Shown: one piece after another, positions 44,444 to 53,097 of the stretch
How the letters are laid out: every line of letters begins with the position of its first letter
How positions within the stretch are numbered: the stretch's first letter is position 1
DNA from: JAMQPK01 sp035937795
GTDB taxonomy: Bacteria; Acidobacteriota; Vicinamibacteria; Vicinamibacterales; JAMQPK01
Assembly: GCA_035937795.1 (NCBI GenBank)
Contig: DASZHO010000062.1
Span: 14,964-78,963, forward strand
Reading direction: 5' to 3'
DNA: 64,000 nt
The notes under the pieces: model-generated
The model's input: the letters and a program-made list of their open reading frames with translations, nothing else
Databases searched by the model: none
Told to the model about the DNA's origin: nothing
Program-made: the position numbers and the translations under genes

Positions 44444-44689
44444 TCAGGATATTTCATCCTCCTGGAACTTGAGGCTGCAGCGCTGAAGCCGCGGATCAAT
44501 CCTGGCGGCAACCTCGGACCACAGCCTGATCTCCATGGTGAGCAGCGCGTCGACTTCGATGCGGGTCAGCTCCCAACCTTGTTCCCCAAGCTCCGCGAGC
44601 GTTCCCTTCGGCGAGCGAGTGAATTTGAACCGCAGCTCCTCATCCGTGAGCAGGCGGCCGATGACTCGTTCAATCGTTCGATGTGACAT
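44444..44689 (-). CDS. Small NHLP-clan (Os1348-like) protein, possible RiPP precursor
   Basis: An 81-residue protein beginning MSHRTIERVIGRLLTDEE and continuing with FKFTRSPKGTLAEL and ELTRIEVDALL. This matches the short nitrile-hydratase-like leader fold of the Os1348 type as I remember the family. Os1348-like proteins resemble leader peptides of natural products, although most have no known modified core. Here the C-terminal 30 residues hold one Cys and an acidic end. It overlaps the upstream carboxypeptidase-regulatory-like gene by 20 bp. No radical-SAM, YcaO or LanM-type gene is in the window, so a product cannot be claimed. Confidence 0.6.
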   Translation of the reverse strand: MSHRTIERVIGRLLTDEELRFKFTRSPKGTLAELGEQGWELTRIEVDALLTMEIRLWSEVAARIDPRLQRCSLKFQEDEIS

Positions 44690-45122
44690 GGCAGCAAACC
44701 TTTCTCTTCTTATGCGTCTTCGGCTCGTGAAACGGCGGCGTGGTTCCTCCGACGTTCACGCCAACGCGCAGCGGTGTAATGCCGAGACGAATATCCGTCC
44801 CGGCAACCTGACCGACGGCGGTGATAACCGTGACTGGTGGCGCCGCAAAGCCCTGTACGTCCGCCTGGAGCGAACAAGTGTCAACGGGCACGTTCAGAAA
44901 GCGGAACGCTCCGTGTTCATCCGAGACTTCCGTTCTCGTCGTTCCATCCTCGGCGCACGCCAGCGTCACTCGTGCGCCTTCGCCAGGAAATGTGCCTCCG
45001 CCGGCAGCCGTCAGCGTGACCGTGCCGGCAACCGTGGCGCCGGGAGCAACACCTGCGACGGCAGACACAGAGGCGGCTACCGTTATCACCCCCGCGACGA
45101 AGACACCGAGCAGCGGCCTCAT
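44670..45122 (-). CDS. Exported carboxypeptidase-regulatory-like (Ig-fold) protein
   Basis: A 150-residue protein with a signal peptide (about 23 residues) and one carboxypeptidase-regulatory-like domain: VAGTVTLTAAGG, ARVTLACAEDG, DEHGAFRFLNVPVDTCSLQADVQGF. The Cys pair (LAC and DTC) is in the same places as in the N-terminal domain of the TonB-receptor-like protein encoded 1.5 kb upstream, suggesting a disulfide. It ends with a basic tail and two adjacent Cys (KKRKVCC). The start at ATG 45122 is set by signal-peptide onset and GAGG upstream. It could be a partner or decoy of the receptor. Confidence 0.75.
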   Translation of the reverse strand: MRPLLGVFVAGVITVAASVSAVAGVAPGATVAGTVTLTAAGGGTFPGEGARVTLACAEDGTTRTEVSDEHGAFRFLNVPVDTCSLQADVQGFAAPPVTVITAVGQVAGTDIRLGITPLRVGVNVGGTTPPFHEPKTHKKRKVCCHVTSND

Positions 45123-45153
45123 TTGACACCCTCTTTCACGTGACACCGCTCCT

Positions 45154-46548
45154 TCAAGCCGCCGCGGCCGACGGCGCCCGCAATTCCACCGGAGCGCCGA
45201 GCCGCACCAGCTGCGAGGCGGCCATGCCGTGCAGCGCGTTGCGCGTGTCAACGATGTTCCGGCAGTGATGCGCGATGAACTCGTAGTCGAACGCCCGGTG
45301 ATCGGTGATGATGACGGCAATGTCGCACGCCTCCAGAGCCGTTTGATCGAGCGTGAGCGATGCCAGAGCGTGGGGCCCGCTCCATAGCTCCGCAGCCAGG
45401 AACGGAACGTGAGGATCGCTGTAAGCCACGTCCGCACCCTTTTCGCGGAGCAGCTTCATGACATCGAGCGCGGGCGATTCCCGCACATCGTCTATGTCCC
45501 GTTTGTAGGCCACGCCGAGCACGAGCACGCGTGCGCCGTTCACGGCTTTTCGGTCGGCGTTCAACGTTTCGGCAATCTTCTCCACGACGTAGCGCGGCAT
45601 GTGACCGTTCACCTCACCAGCCAGCTCGATGAATCGCGCGTCGAAGCCGTTCTGCTTGGCCTTCCAGCTCAGATAGAACGGGTCGATGGGAATGCAATGA
45701 CCGCCGAGCCCCGGTCCCGGATAGAACGGCATGAACCCGAACGGCTTGGTGGCCGCGGCGTCAACGACCTCCCACACGTCAATGCCCAGCGTGTCGCACA
45801 TCATCGCGATCTCGTTGACGAGGCCGATGTTGACCGCGCGAAATGTGTTCTCGAGCAGCTTCACCATCTCCGCCGCTTGCGTGGACCCGACGGTCACGAC
45901 TCGCTCGATGGCGCGCTGGTAGAGCGCCGACGCGAGCGCGGCGCACGCCGCCGTCGTACCGCCCACCACCTTGGGCACGTTGGCGGTGTGAAACTGAGCA
46001 TTACCTGGATCAATGCGTTCGGGCGAAAAGGCCAGAAAAAAGTCGCGCCCGGCTTTGAGGCCCGTTGCTTCAAGCATCGGACGGACCAGCTCCTCGGTCG
46101 TCCCCGGATACGTCGTCGACTCCAGGATGACGAGCATGCCCGGATGCAGATATTTCACGACCTGCTCGACGGCGGCCACCATGTAGGAAACGTCCGGATC
46201 CCTGGTCTTACGGAGCGGCGTGGGAACGCAGATGTTGACCGTGTCGAGGCGCTGGAGCACGGCAAAGTCGCTCGTCGCATGCAGCCGATCCGTCGCGACC
46301 AACTTGCCAAGTTGCGCATCCTGCACATCGGGGATGTAGGAGGTGCCTCTTTCGATCGCCTCGACTTTGCGCTCGTCGATGTCGAGGCCAACCACCGAAT
46401 AACCTGCGCGGGCCAACTCAACGGCCAGCGGCAAGCCGACATATCCAAGGCCGATCACCCCGGCGCGGATATCCGATTGCCTGATCCGTCGCAGCAGCTG
46501 AGCGGCGAGAGGATTCGTCAGCGTTGGAGGGTTCGTCAACGTGCTCAT
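45154..46548 (-). CDS. UDP-N-acetylhexosamine (nucleotide-sugar) 6-dehydrogenase, WbpA/TviB-like
   Basis: A 464-residue NAD-dependent four-electron dehydrogenase. It has the Rossmann motif GVIGLGYVGLPLA near residue 30, VPTPL, ESTTYPGTT and the catalytic Cys in GGHCIPIDPFYLSW (Cys 285), which is characteristic of UDP-GlcNAc/GalNAc 6-dehydrogenases. It would make a UDP-hexosaminuronic acid for a surface polysaccharide or glycolipid. ATG 46548 with GGAG upstream was chosen; it follows the TonB-receptor-like gene by 28 bp. It could supply a uronic acid donor to the glycosyltransferases at 9830-20431, but it is not in their operon. Confidence 0.92.
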   Translation of the reverse strand: MSTLTNPPTLTNPLAAQLLRRIRQSDIRAGVIGLGYVGLPLAVELARAGYSVVGLDIDERKVEAIERGTSYIPDVQDAQLGKLVATDRLHATSDFAVLQRLDTVNICVPTPLRKTRDPDVSYMVAAVEQVVKYLHPGMLVILESTTYPGTTEELVRPMLEATGLKAGRDFFLAFSPERIDPGNAQFHTANVPKVVGGTTAACAALASALYQRAIERVVTVGSTQAAEMVKLLENTFRAVNIGLVNEIAMMCDTLGIDVWEVVDAAATKPFGFMPFYPGPGLGGHCIPIDPFYLSWKAKQNGFDARFIELAGEVNGHMPRYVVEKIAETLNADRKAVNGARVLVLGVAYKRDIDDVRESPALDVMKLLREKGADVAYSDPHVPFLAAELWSGPHALASLTLDQTALEACDIAVIITDHRAFDYEFIAHHCRNIVDTRNALHGMAASQLVRLGAPVELRAPSAAAA

Positions 46549-46576
46549 CTGTTCTACTCCTGCGTGTGCCCGCTTC

Positions 46577-49120
46577 TTAGAATTCGAACACCCACTTGCC
46601 GCGGAACGTCCGGCCAACGCTGTTCGCGAAACCGCCGAAACCGGCGCTCGCGAGGTTGCCCTGAAAGTCGCGCGGGTTGAAATGATCCGTGATGTTGAAG
46701 ACCTTCAGGCCGATCGTGGCGTTGTGATGAAACAGGCGGAGCCGCTTGCTCACCTGCATGTCGAGCGACACGAACGTTGGATAGCGGCCGGCCTCATTGC
46801 GCGCGCCCACGAAATCCCGGTTTTCGTCGACCACCGATAGTGGGAATCCGGTCCGTACGTCCAGTACCGGGTATACCGTGACGCCGAGCGGCAAGCTGAT
46901 GTTGCTCCAGAAGAGGTACCGGTTGGGCGCGTCCCACGGTAGCGGTCCGCGTGCGTCGGGTCTGATTACCGGGTTCTCGATGTTTCCGAAGTAACTGTTG
47001 AAGTCATTCAGATTGCCGACAGCCGATGACCGCGTGTAGGACCCGACGACTTGATCGGCGCCGTGAAACTTGTAGCGGGCAGTGATCTGGCCTTCGCGGT
47101 ACCGCGATCGACCGTCGGTCGCCAGCAACAGGACCGGGGCGCCGCCGGCCGGTGTCATGGGATTCAGAACCGGTTCGAAGCGGTCGTCCCGCTGCTGATA
47201 ACCGACGCGAACGAAGAAGTTCGCGAACCACTCCCGATCGACCTCGAGATTCCAATTGATGCTCCGCGGCGTGTGGAGGGCCGACGCGAAGACATTCTGC
47301 ACGAGCACCGTTGGCCCGGCAGGCGTCACACCGTCGGCCTCAAACGATGTCATCGAACGTTCCTGCATCTGGCCGAAGCTCGCCACGTTGAGTGGAAGCG
47401 GGTCATAGAACACGCCGCCGCCGCCGCGCATCACGGTCCGCCCGTCATCGGATGTCACCAAGGTGAACGAACCGCGCGGAGCGAGGTTGACGTCGCCGGT
47501 GTACGAGTCGTAGTCGTACCGCGCGCCGAACACGACGCTCAGCCGCGATGACACCGTCCACGAATCCTGCCCGTAGCCGCGGAGCGCCGTTCGATGGCGA
47601 TTCAGCAGACCGTTTCCGGTGAAGGTGATCTCCTGGCTCAACGTGCCGTTCTCACGCGCGATGTCCACGGGACCGCTTCTGCTGACGCCGTCAAAGGTCT
47701 CGTAGGTGACGCCGGTGCCGACCTTCACAAGGTTCCGGGGTCCCAGCGGGGTAAAGGCGTACGTCGTCAGCCATTCGGCGCGGCGGCTGGTGCGGTCCTG
47801 ATCGTTGAAGTAACTGCCTGAGTTGACATCGGGCGCGAGCACCATGGGCCCGCTCCCCTGGCTGGGATAGATGGTCGCGTCGAATTGCTTCACGCTCACG
47901 CGGCTGTCGAGCACGCTCTGGCCGCCAACGACGATCTGGTCGGATGCGCTGCCGAGCACGTTGTGGTTGGTGATGTCCGGTGTCACGCCCTGCGGGTTGA
48001 ACGTGTTCAAACCGGCGTACGTCGTCTTACGCGGCGAGACCATGGCCGATCCGGTGAAATGATTGGCCGCGGTGATGGTCCAGTCGACGCGGCTGTACGA
48101 TTCGAAGCTCTCGAGCCTGGTGTCGCTCGCAAGCGGAGGAAGACCGAACACGCGCGTCTGGCTGTATTCGTACTGCGCCGACTCGAGAAAGTTGAGTTTC
48201 CCCTTGACGAGCGGGCCGCCGATTGTGGCGCGCGGGGTCCACGATTCGATGCCTCGGAACTCGCCCGCGCGACGTCTGAGGCGAGGCTCGAGATCGTTCA
48301 CCGTGATGTGCCAGGCGTCGCCCGCCCGCTCGGTCTCGACCGTCGTCACGGCGCCCGCCGACAGGCCGAACTCGGGCGCGAACGCGGCGCCTCGCACCTG
48401 AACCGCGCTCACGGCATCAATCGGCAGCTCGATCGCATCCTCGCCCGTCACCGGATCCGTGCCGTCCGCGTCGTTGAACATCAACGCGCTCTGATTACTG
48501 CGCGTGCCGCTGATATTGAGCAGCCCGTCCGGCCCCCGGACGACGCCCGGAATAAGCGGGAGTGCGTCCTGAAACCGCTCGCTGGCGATCGGCGCCGTTT
48601 GCATCACGCTCGCGGTGATCCGCTCGACCCGAGCGACGATCGGGCTGCCTTCAACTGATTCCTGGCTGCCGATGACGCTGACTTGCTCGTGGAGCGTTTC
48701 GAGATCGAGACCCAGGGTCACGTCTGCGGTCTCACCTGGCTTCACCGCAATCGCCTTGGTGGCCGACTTGAAACCCTGCAGCTCAGCCACGATCGTGCAG
48801 GCACCGGCGGGAACGTCCGCAAATCGGAACTGCCCCAGCTCGTTTGAAGTGTCGCTGCGCGAGTCCGTGCCGGCACACCTCAGCGACAGCGTCACGCCCG
48901 GCACCGCCACCGGCTTTCCGTCAGGCTCCGGCAGCGACACTGTGCCAGAGACGATACCCGCGGGTGATTGCCCAGCGGCTCCCTGCACCTCGGTCCCGCG
49001 CGCAGCTGCCGCGCGCGGGGCCTGCGCCTCCGTCCCACGCGCGGCTGCCGCGCGCGGGGCCTGCGCGTGAAGAAATGCCAGTACGAATGCGGTGTAGCAG
49101 GTGCGCCTCAGGATCCTCAT
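46577..49120 (-). CDS. TonB-dependent-receptor-like outer-membrane protein with carboxypeptidase-regulatory domain
   Basis: An 847-residue outer-membrane protein. It has a signal peptide, an Ala/Arg repeat segment (two copies of QAPRAAAARGTE), a carboxypeptidase-regulatory-like domain (about 50-135) with a Cys pair, a plug-like part (about 140-255) and a barrel ending with aromatic Phe (KWVFEF). It is shorter than the 1000-1200-residue Oar/SusC-like proteins of this class. It is the first gene of a minus-strand group, with a structured 110-bp element about 50 bp upstream. The ligand is unknown. Confidence 0.85.
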   Translation of the reverse strand: MRILRRTCYTAFVLAFLHAQAPRAAAARGTEAQAPRAAAARGTEVQGAAGQSPAGIVSGTVSLPEPDGKPVAVPGVTLSLRCAGTDSRSDTSNELGQFRFADVPAGACTIVAELQGFKSATKAIAVKPGETADVTLGLDLETLHEQVSVIGSQESVEGSPIVARVERITASVMQTAPIASERFQDALPLIPGVVRGPDGLLNISGTRSNQSALMFNDADGTDPVTGEDAIELPIDAVSAVQVRGAAFAPEFGLSAGAVTTVETERAGDAWHITVNDLEPRLRRRAGEFRGIESWTPRATIGGPLVKGKLNFLESAQYEYSQTRVFGLPPLASDTRLESFESYSRVDWTITAANHFTGSAMVSPRKTTYAGLNTFNPQGVTPDITNHNVLGSASDQIVVGGQSVLDSRVSVKQFDATIYPSQGSGPMVLAPDVNSGSYFNDQDRTSRRAEWLTTYAFTPLGPRNLVKVGTGVTYETFDGVSRSGPVDIARENGTLSQEITFTGNGLLNRHRTALRGYGQDSWTVSSRLSVVFGARYDYDSYTGDVNLAPRGSFTLVTSDDGRTVMRGGGGVFYDPLPLNVASFGQMQERSMTSFEADGVTPAGPTVLVQNVFASALHTPRSINWNLEVDREWFANFFVRVGYQQRDDRFEPVLNPMTPAGGAPVLLLATDGRSRYREGQITARYKFHGADQVVGSYTRSSAVGNLNDFNSYFGNIENPVIRPDARGPLPWDAPNRYLFWSNISLPLGVTVYPVLDVRTGFPLSVVDENRDFVGARNEAGRYPTFVSLDMQVSKRLRLFHHNATIGLKVFNITDHFNPRDFQGNLASAGFGGFANSVGRTFRGKWVFEF

Positions 49121-49171
49121 GCCGGGGTGAAAGGCAAGGGACAGGCCGGTCGCCGAATCACGACCAGAAAA

Positions 49172-49281
49172 GGTGTTTCCTCTGTATTTGCTGTGGATTA
49201 CGCGAATGACGGTAAAGTGGGCGGCAGGAGGGTGACCGACAGTGACTGCGCGGCCATGCGCAGTCTGCTCAAGGACGAGCA
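49172..49281 (-). ncRNA. Structured 110-bp element, copy 1 (5' UTR of TonB-receptor-like gene)
   Basis: This is the same length and order as copy 2 at 57466-57575. Plus-strand view: a conserved block around GCTGTGGATTACGCGAA (49190-49206), a variable middle, hairpin ACTGCGC-GGCCAT-GCGCAGT (49245-49264) and hairpin CTGCTC-AAGGAC-GAGCAG (49265-49282). The closing C-G pair of the second hairpin is G-C in copy 2, a compensatory change. The hairpin end overlaps the last 13 bp of the membrane-protein gene. On the minus strand it lies about 50 nt before the receptor ATG. Identity of the motif unknown. Confidence 0.65.
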
Positions 49282-50183
49282 GGCCGCATCAGCACGAACA
49301 CGATGCCGACGGCGCTCCAGAACAGCAAGCGCGTCCTCCGGACAAGGGCGAGCGTGATGCCGGTAGCCGAGCCGAGCCCGAGTCGATCGGCAAAGACGGC
49401 AGAACCCGCCTCGTCGACGCCGATCCGCATCGGCAGCATCTTGAACACGATCGTGACGGCGCGGCTCACGGTCTCGAGCAGCAGCGCGGAGGTCCAGGCG
49501 ACGTGACGCGGTGTAATCAGGGCGAGCGTCAGGTACACCTCGGCGACCGCGAGGAGTTGAAAAGCGGCTTCAAGGGCAACGAGGCGCCGCGTGCGGCCAG
49601 GATTCAGGGAAGCAAACCTGAACACGGGATCGCCGAGCCGCCGCAGGCGCTCGACCACTCGCGTTACCACGTTGGCGACATGGTCCTGAGAAGCGCGACG
49701 GTTCCTGTTCCGAACGAGCGGCACGACCGTGGGTGCCATCACGATGATGAAGAGAGCCGTCGAAAGCGGAAACAGCGCAACAACACCCGCGCTGAACAGC
49801 AGCAGCAGCGAGGTGCTGTAGAACGCCAGCTCCACAACCAGCGCACCGAATGCGGTGGCGAACGGCAACCGATGGCCGACGTGCTCCGCTTTCATCGGCT
49901 CGCCGACAAGCATTCCCATCGGCAGAAGCGCGTTGAGCGCCTCACCCGCCAGGCGCGCCCGGAACGCGTCGGGGAACGACAGGCGCACCGGCCCTTCGAC
50001 GGTGTGTGTCCACGCCACCGTTCTCACCGCTTCTCGAGCGCCGGACAGAAAAAGAATCCCGCAGAACCCCCATCCCATCCGCACAAACGCTTCCCGGATA
50101 CCAGCCAGCCCCAGGGCCTTGATCGAGTACGCGAACAAGGCCGTACCGACGACGGCCACTCCGGCGACAAACGCGCGCTTCAC
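49269..50183 (-). CDS. Lysylphosphatidylglycerol-synthase-type transmembrane protein
   Basis: A 304-residue integral membrane protein with about seven or eight hydrophobic segments and the LPG_synthase_TM (UPF0104/AglD-like) layout: GEALNALLPMGMLVGEPMKA near residue 80 and MLPMRIGVDEAGS near 245. Family members act in polyprenyl- or lipid-linked transfer or flipping (MprF flippase half, AglD, HpnL). It overlaps the upstream gene by 4 bp and closes the GT39-ChbG-GT2 operon, so a lipid-carrier flippase role is likely. Confidence 0.82.
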   Translation of the reverse strand: MKRAFVAGVAVVGTALFAYSIKALGLAGIREAFVRMGWGFCGILFLSGAREAVRTVAWTHTVEGPVRLSFPDAFRARLAGEALNALLPMGMLVGEPMKAEHVGHRLPFATAFGALVVELAFYSTSLLLLFSAGVVALFPLSTALFIIVMAPTVVPLVRNRNRRASQDHVANVVTRVVERLRRLGDPVFRFASLNPGRTRRLVALEAAFQLLAVAEVYLTLALITPRHVAWTSALLLETVSRAVTIVFKMLPMRIGVDEAGSAVFADRLGLGSATGITLALVRRTRLLFWSAVGIVFVLMRPARP

Positions 50184-51175
50184 GGATTCGATCCGCCGGA
50201 AAGGGCTGACCCGCTCAGGGTGTCTCCGCTCGTGGTGTCATCGAGCGACAGACCGATCTCCATCCACCATCTGGGTTGATACGACATGGCGATCGGGATC
50301 TCCGCCAGCGGCCCCTCCGTGCCATACGTGATCGAGAACCCGGTGACCTCCCCGTCGTACGTACTCCTGGTCTCGAAGTCCGATGCAATCACGTGCGCGT
50401 ACGCCCGGCCGCCGACCTGAGTGCTTGGCAACGCTCGCGTGCGCGTCGCGCGCAGCTCGTAGATCCGGCCGTAATAGACATAGTCGATCGGTCCGCCAGG
50501 CTGGACGCGACCTGACGCGTGCCACTGATCAACATGCCGGTGCATCAACGCCGCGACCGCCGTGAGAAACCCCGGATTTGTCCCTGCGGGAAGACGGGTC
50601 ACGCGGACTGCTGCTTCCACGTCCTTCGATGACGCTCGCTCGGCCAACTTCAGCAAGGTGTCGACTTGCCGATAGCTGTAGTCCGCCGGCGCCGCGATCG
50701 AGGTCACGACGGACTTCGCTTCGCCGGCGTCGATGGTGCCTCGAATGATTTTGAAGGTGCGATCGCCGACGGCTTGCTTGCGGACATTCGCTTCGGCCTG
50801 CTGGATGGAATCCTCGTCCGACTTCGTCATGAGCCCAATCAGCGTCGCCTCGGAGCCGCGAACATCCTCGCTGATATAGCCCCATCGGTTGATCCGCCGC
50901 GGAGCCCGGTCGGGATCGGAGCCAATCAAGAGCGAGTATCCAGCCTCGTCGGGTCCCTGCCGTTTCGTGACGACCGCCTCACCGACCCCGCTCCGGCTGA
51001 TCCAGAACACCAGCAGAGGCCTGATCCTCGCCTTGATCGAGTAGTGGTGGCGCTCGACAGTCGGATCCGGCGACGGGACCGAAGGGGACGGGCCCGGAGA
51101 GGACGGCCCTGCATTGGCTGGAACGCCCAACGCGAGGACGAGAGCGACAAGCGCGAGAAACAGTTGACGACTCAT
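50180..51175 (-). CDS. Exported protein of unknown function
   Basis: A 331-residue protein with a signal peptide (cleavage after ANA near 22), a Ser/Pro-rich linker and a soluble domain that includes a repeated D/E-rich helix region. No family recognised. The ATG at 51175 overlaps the GT2 stop by 4 bp, and the stop overlaps the membrane-protein start by 4 bp, so it is tightly co-expressed with lipid-linked sugar enzymes and may act on the product in the periplasm. Confidence 0.75.
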   Translation of the reverse strand: MSRQLFLALVALVLALGVPANAGPSSPGPSPSVPSPDPTVERHHYSIKARIRPLLVFWISRSGVGEAVVTKRQGPDEAGYSLLIGSDPDRAPRRINRWGYISEDVRGSEATLIGLMTKSDEDSIQQAEANVRKQAVGDRTFKIIRGTIDAGEAKSVVTSIAAPADYSYRQVDTLLKLAERASSKDVEAAVRVTRLPAGTNPGFLTAVAALMHRHVDQWHASGRVQPGGPIDYVYYGRIYELRATRTRALPSTQVGGRAYAHVIASDFETRSTYDGEVTGFSITYGTEGPLAEIPIAMSYQPRWWMEIGLSLDDTTSGDTLSGSALSGGSNP

Positions 51176-52212
51176 TGGATCACCCCAGCTGAACGGACGC
51201 CCACCGGACGAGGACCAGCCCAAACTTGCCGGATGGCTCTCGGCCGAGCCTCAGCAATCGTGTAGATCCGCCGTTCACGGCCATCCGTGTAGATGCGCGT
51301 GAGCAACTCGGCGAGGAGACCGAGGCTGAGCAGGACGACACCGGTCTGTACCAGCACCGCGCTGAGCAGCAGCAGTGGCCCGTGGGCCAGAAAGATTGGC
51401 GCGCCGGTCCAGAGCTTTGTCGCGAGAATCCACGCCGCGGCGGTCCCGCCGGCGCCGATGCTGAGGAATCCGAGCGGCCCGAAGAGATGCAGCGGCCGGT
51501 TGACGTACTTCAGGAGGAATCGGATCGTGATCAGGTCGGCCATCACCCGCCACGTACGCGATAGCCCGTAATGCGATTGGTTTTGTGGCCGTGGAATGTT
51601 CGCAATCGGCACTTCCGCAATCCGCGCGCCGCCCCAACTCGCGAGGGCCGGAATGAACCGGTGCAGATCGCCGTACAGGCGGATCCGCTTGATGACCGGA
51701 GCCCGATACGCCTTGAACGTCGTGCCGAAGTCGTGCAGCGACACGCCGGAGAGCTTCGCCATCAACCAGTTGGCCATCTTCGACGGCAGGCGGCGCGTCC
51801 AGAGGTTGTCCACCCGCTGCTCTCGCCATCCACTGACGATGTCGTACCCATCGTCCAACCTGGCGAGCAGCTTGGGGATTTCCTCTGGCGCGTGCTGCAG
51901 GTCGCCGTCCATGGCGATGATCACCTCGCCGGCCGCCGCGTCGAAGCCGGCCGCGAGCGCGGCCGTCTGACCGTAGTTCCTCGCCAGATTGATCGCGCGA
52001 ACCTGCGGATCGCGCTGGGCCACTGCGGCCAGAGCCTCCCGTGTCCCGTCGGTGCTCCCGTCGTCGACGTAGATGATTTCGTACTCGATCCCAAGGACCA
52101 ACAGCACAGCCGTCAGGCGACGGTGCAGCTCGTCGAACGTTGCTGACTCATTGAAGAGCGGCACGACGATCGAGAGGTCCAGGCCGTGTCGGTCCTTGTT
52201 CTTACGAGGCAT
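51172..52212 (-). CDS. GT2 polyprenyl-phosphate glycosyltransferase (DPM/ArnC-like)
   Basis: A 346-residue GT-A enzyme with SIVVPLFNESATFDEL near residue 13, YVDDGSTDGT and MDGDLQHAPEEIP (DxD-type metal site). Two transmembrane helices at about 235-300 fit the ArnC/GtrB type that moves a sugar from UDP- or GDP-donor to undecaprenyl phosphate. ATG 52212 is used; it overlaps the ChbG-like gene by 11 bp. It probably makes the lipid-linked sugar used by the GT39 enzyme of the same operon. Confidence 0.9.
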   Translation of the reverse strand: MPRKNKDRHGLDLSIVVPLFNESATFDELHRRLTAVLLVLGIEYEIIYVDDGSTDGTREALAAVAQRDPQVRAINLARNYGQTAALAAGFDAAAGEVIIAMDGDLQHAPEEIPKLLARLDDGYDIVSGWREQRVDNLWTRRLPSKMANWLMAKLSGVSLHDFGTTFKAYRAPVIKRIRLYGDLHRFIPALASWGGARIAEVPIANIPRPQNQSHYGLSRTWRVMADLITIRFLLKYVNRPLHLFGPLGFLSIGAGGTAAAWILATKLWTGAPIFLAHGPLLLLSAVLVQTGVVLLSLGLLAELLTRIYTDGRERRIYTIAEARPRAIRQVWAGPRPVGVRSAGVIQ

Positions 52213-53095
52213 GGCGAAAGCTCCTTGTCGCTGAGGTAGCGAGGTCATGACGAATCAACTGGATCTGCTCCTTGACGAGGAGGGTGTGCGTATCGGGTGC
52301 GCACAGCAATTCGACTTCCTCGGCGCGTGAGAACCGCAGCCGGGTGTCAGTCCGCAAAAGCGCATCATCGACGAAACCGGGATGGACCATCAGCTCGGTG
52401 ACGCCGGGCCGAAGGCGACGGAGCGCACCTTCGAGCGAGCCGGCGCTCAGGACGCCGGTGTGAATGCGCCCCACAAACTGCGGCGCGCGGAGCCGTCGCA
52501 TGGACGCCAGGCGGTAGTCGCGTCGCGCCCACGGGAGCATCACTGCGTTCATGAGCGCCTGACGGCGGGCTGCGCGTCGTTGGTGGCCATCACCCCACAC
52601 GGGCGACCACCTCTCATACGGCACTCGAACCACCGGGATGTGGAACCGCTGGGCTAATCGCACGACGATCGCGAAAACCGGAGGGAACGCGTGCACGTGC
52701 TTGTGCGCGTCGAGATGCGTCAGCCGGATGCCCTCGCTTCGGATTCGATCGATCTGCGCCGTCAGCTCCCGTTCGACTTCCTCGAACGCCACTCGGCCTC
52801 GCAGGCAGGCGACGATGAACGGCTTCCACGAGGCGCGGAAGCGTCCATCGTCTTCGACCAGGCTGGGAACGCGGTGGGGCGGAAGCATCGGAGTACCGTC
52901 TACGAGTGCGAGATGGACCCCGATGCCGAGTGAAGGACGAATGCGGGCACGACGAATAGCGTCACCCGTCGCCGGCGCGTTGGCGAACACGCTGGCGCTG
53001 GTGAGGATGCCCCGGTCATGGGCGGCGAAAATGCCGTCATTCACGCCCACGGTCAGGCCAAGGTCATCGGCGTTCACGACAAGATGTCGAATCAT
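52202..53095 (-). CDS. ChbG/HpnK-family (YdjC) deacetylase
   Basis: A 297-residue carbohydrate deacetylase-like protein: LVVNADDLGLT at the N-terminus, with the metal-binding Asp-Asp, LTHLDAHKHVHAFP near 125 and a HPGFVD motif near 245. Members remove N-acetyl groups from chitooligosaccharides (ChbG) or from hopanoid sugars (HpnK). ATG 53095 lies 2 bp after the GT39 stop. In this operon it likely deacetylates an N-acetylhexosamine on a lipid carrier or glycolipid. Confidence 0.88.
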   Translation of the reverse strand: MIRHLVVNADDLGLTVGVNDGIFAAHDRGILTSASVFANAPATGDAIRRARIRPSLGIGVHLALVDGTPMLPPHRVPSLVEDDGRFRASWKPFIVACLRGRVAFEEVERELTAQIDRIRSEGIRLTHLDAHKHVHAFPPVFAIVVRLAQRFHIPVVRVPYERWSPVWGDGHQRRAARRQALMNAVMLPWARRDYRLASMRRLRAPQFVGRIHTGVLSAGSLEGALRRLRPGVTELMVHPGFVDDALLRTDTRLRFSRAEEVELLCAPDTHTLLVKEQIQLIRHDLATSATRSFRHAS

Positions 53096-53097
53096 GG

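Noticed and set aside
52202..53095. Hopanoid biosynthesis gene hpnK.
   Set aside because: The same fold covers ChbG-type deacetylases; no shc, hpnC-E or other hopanoid genes are in the window.
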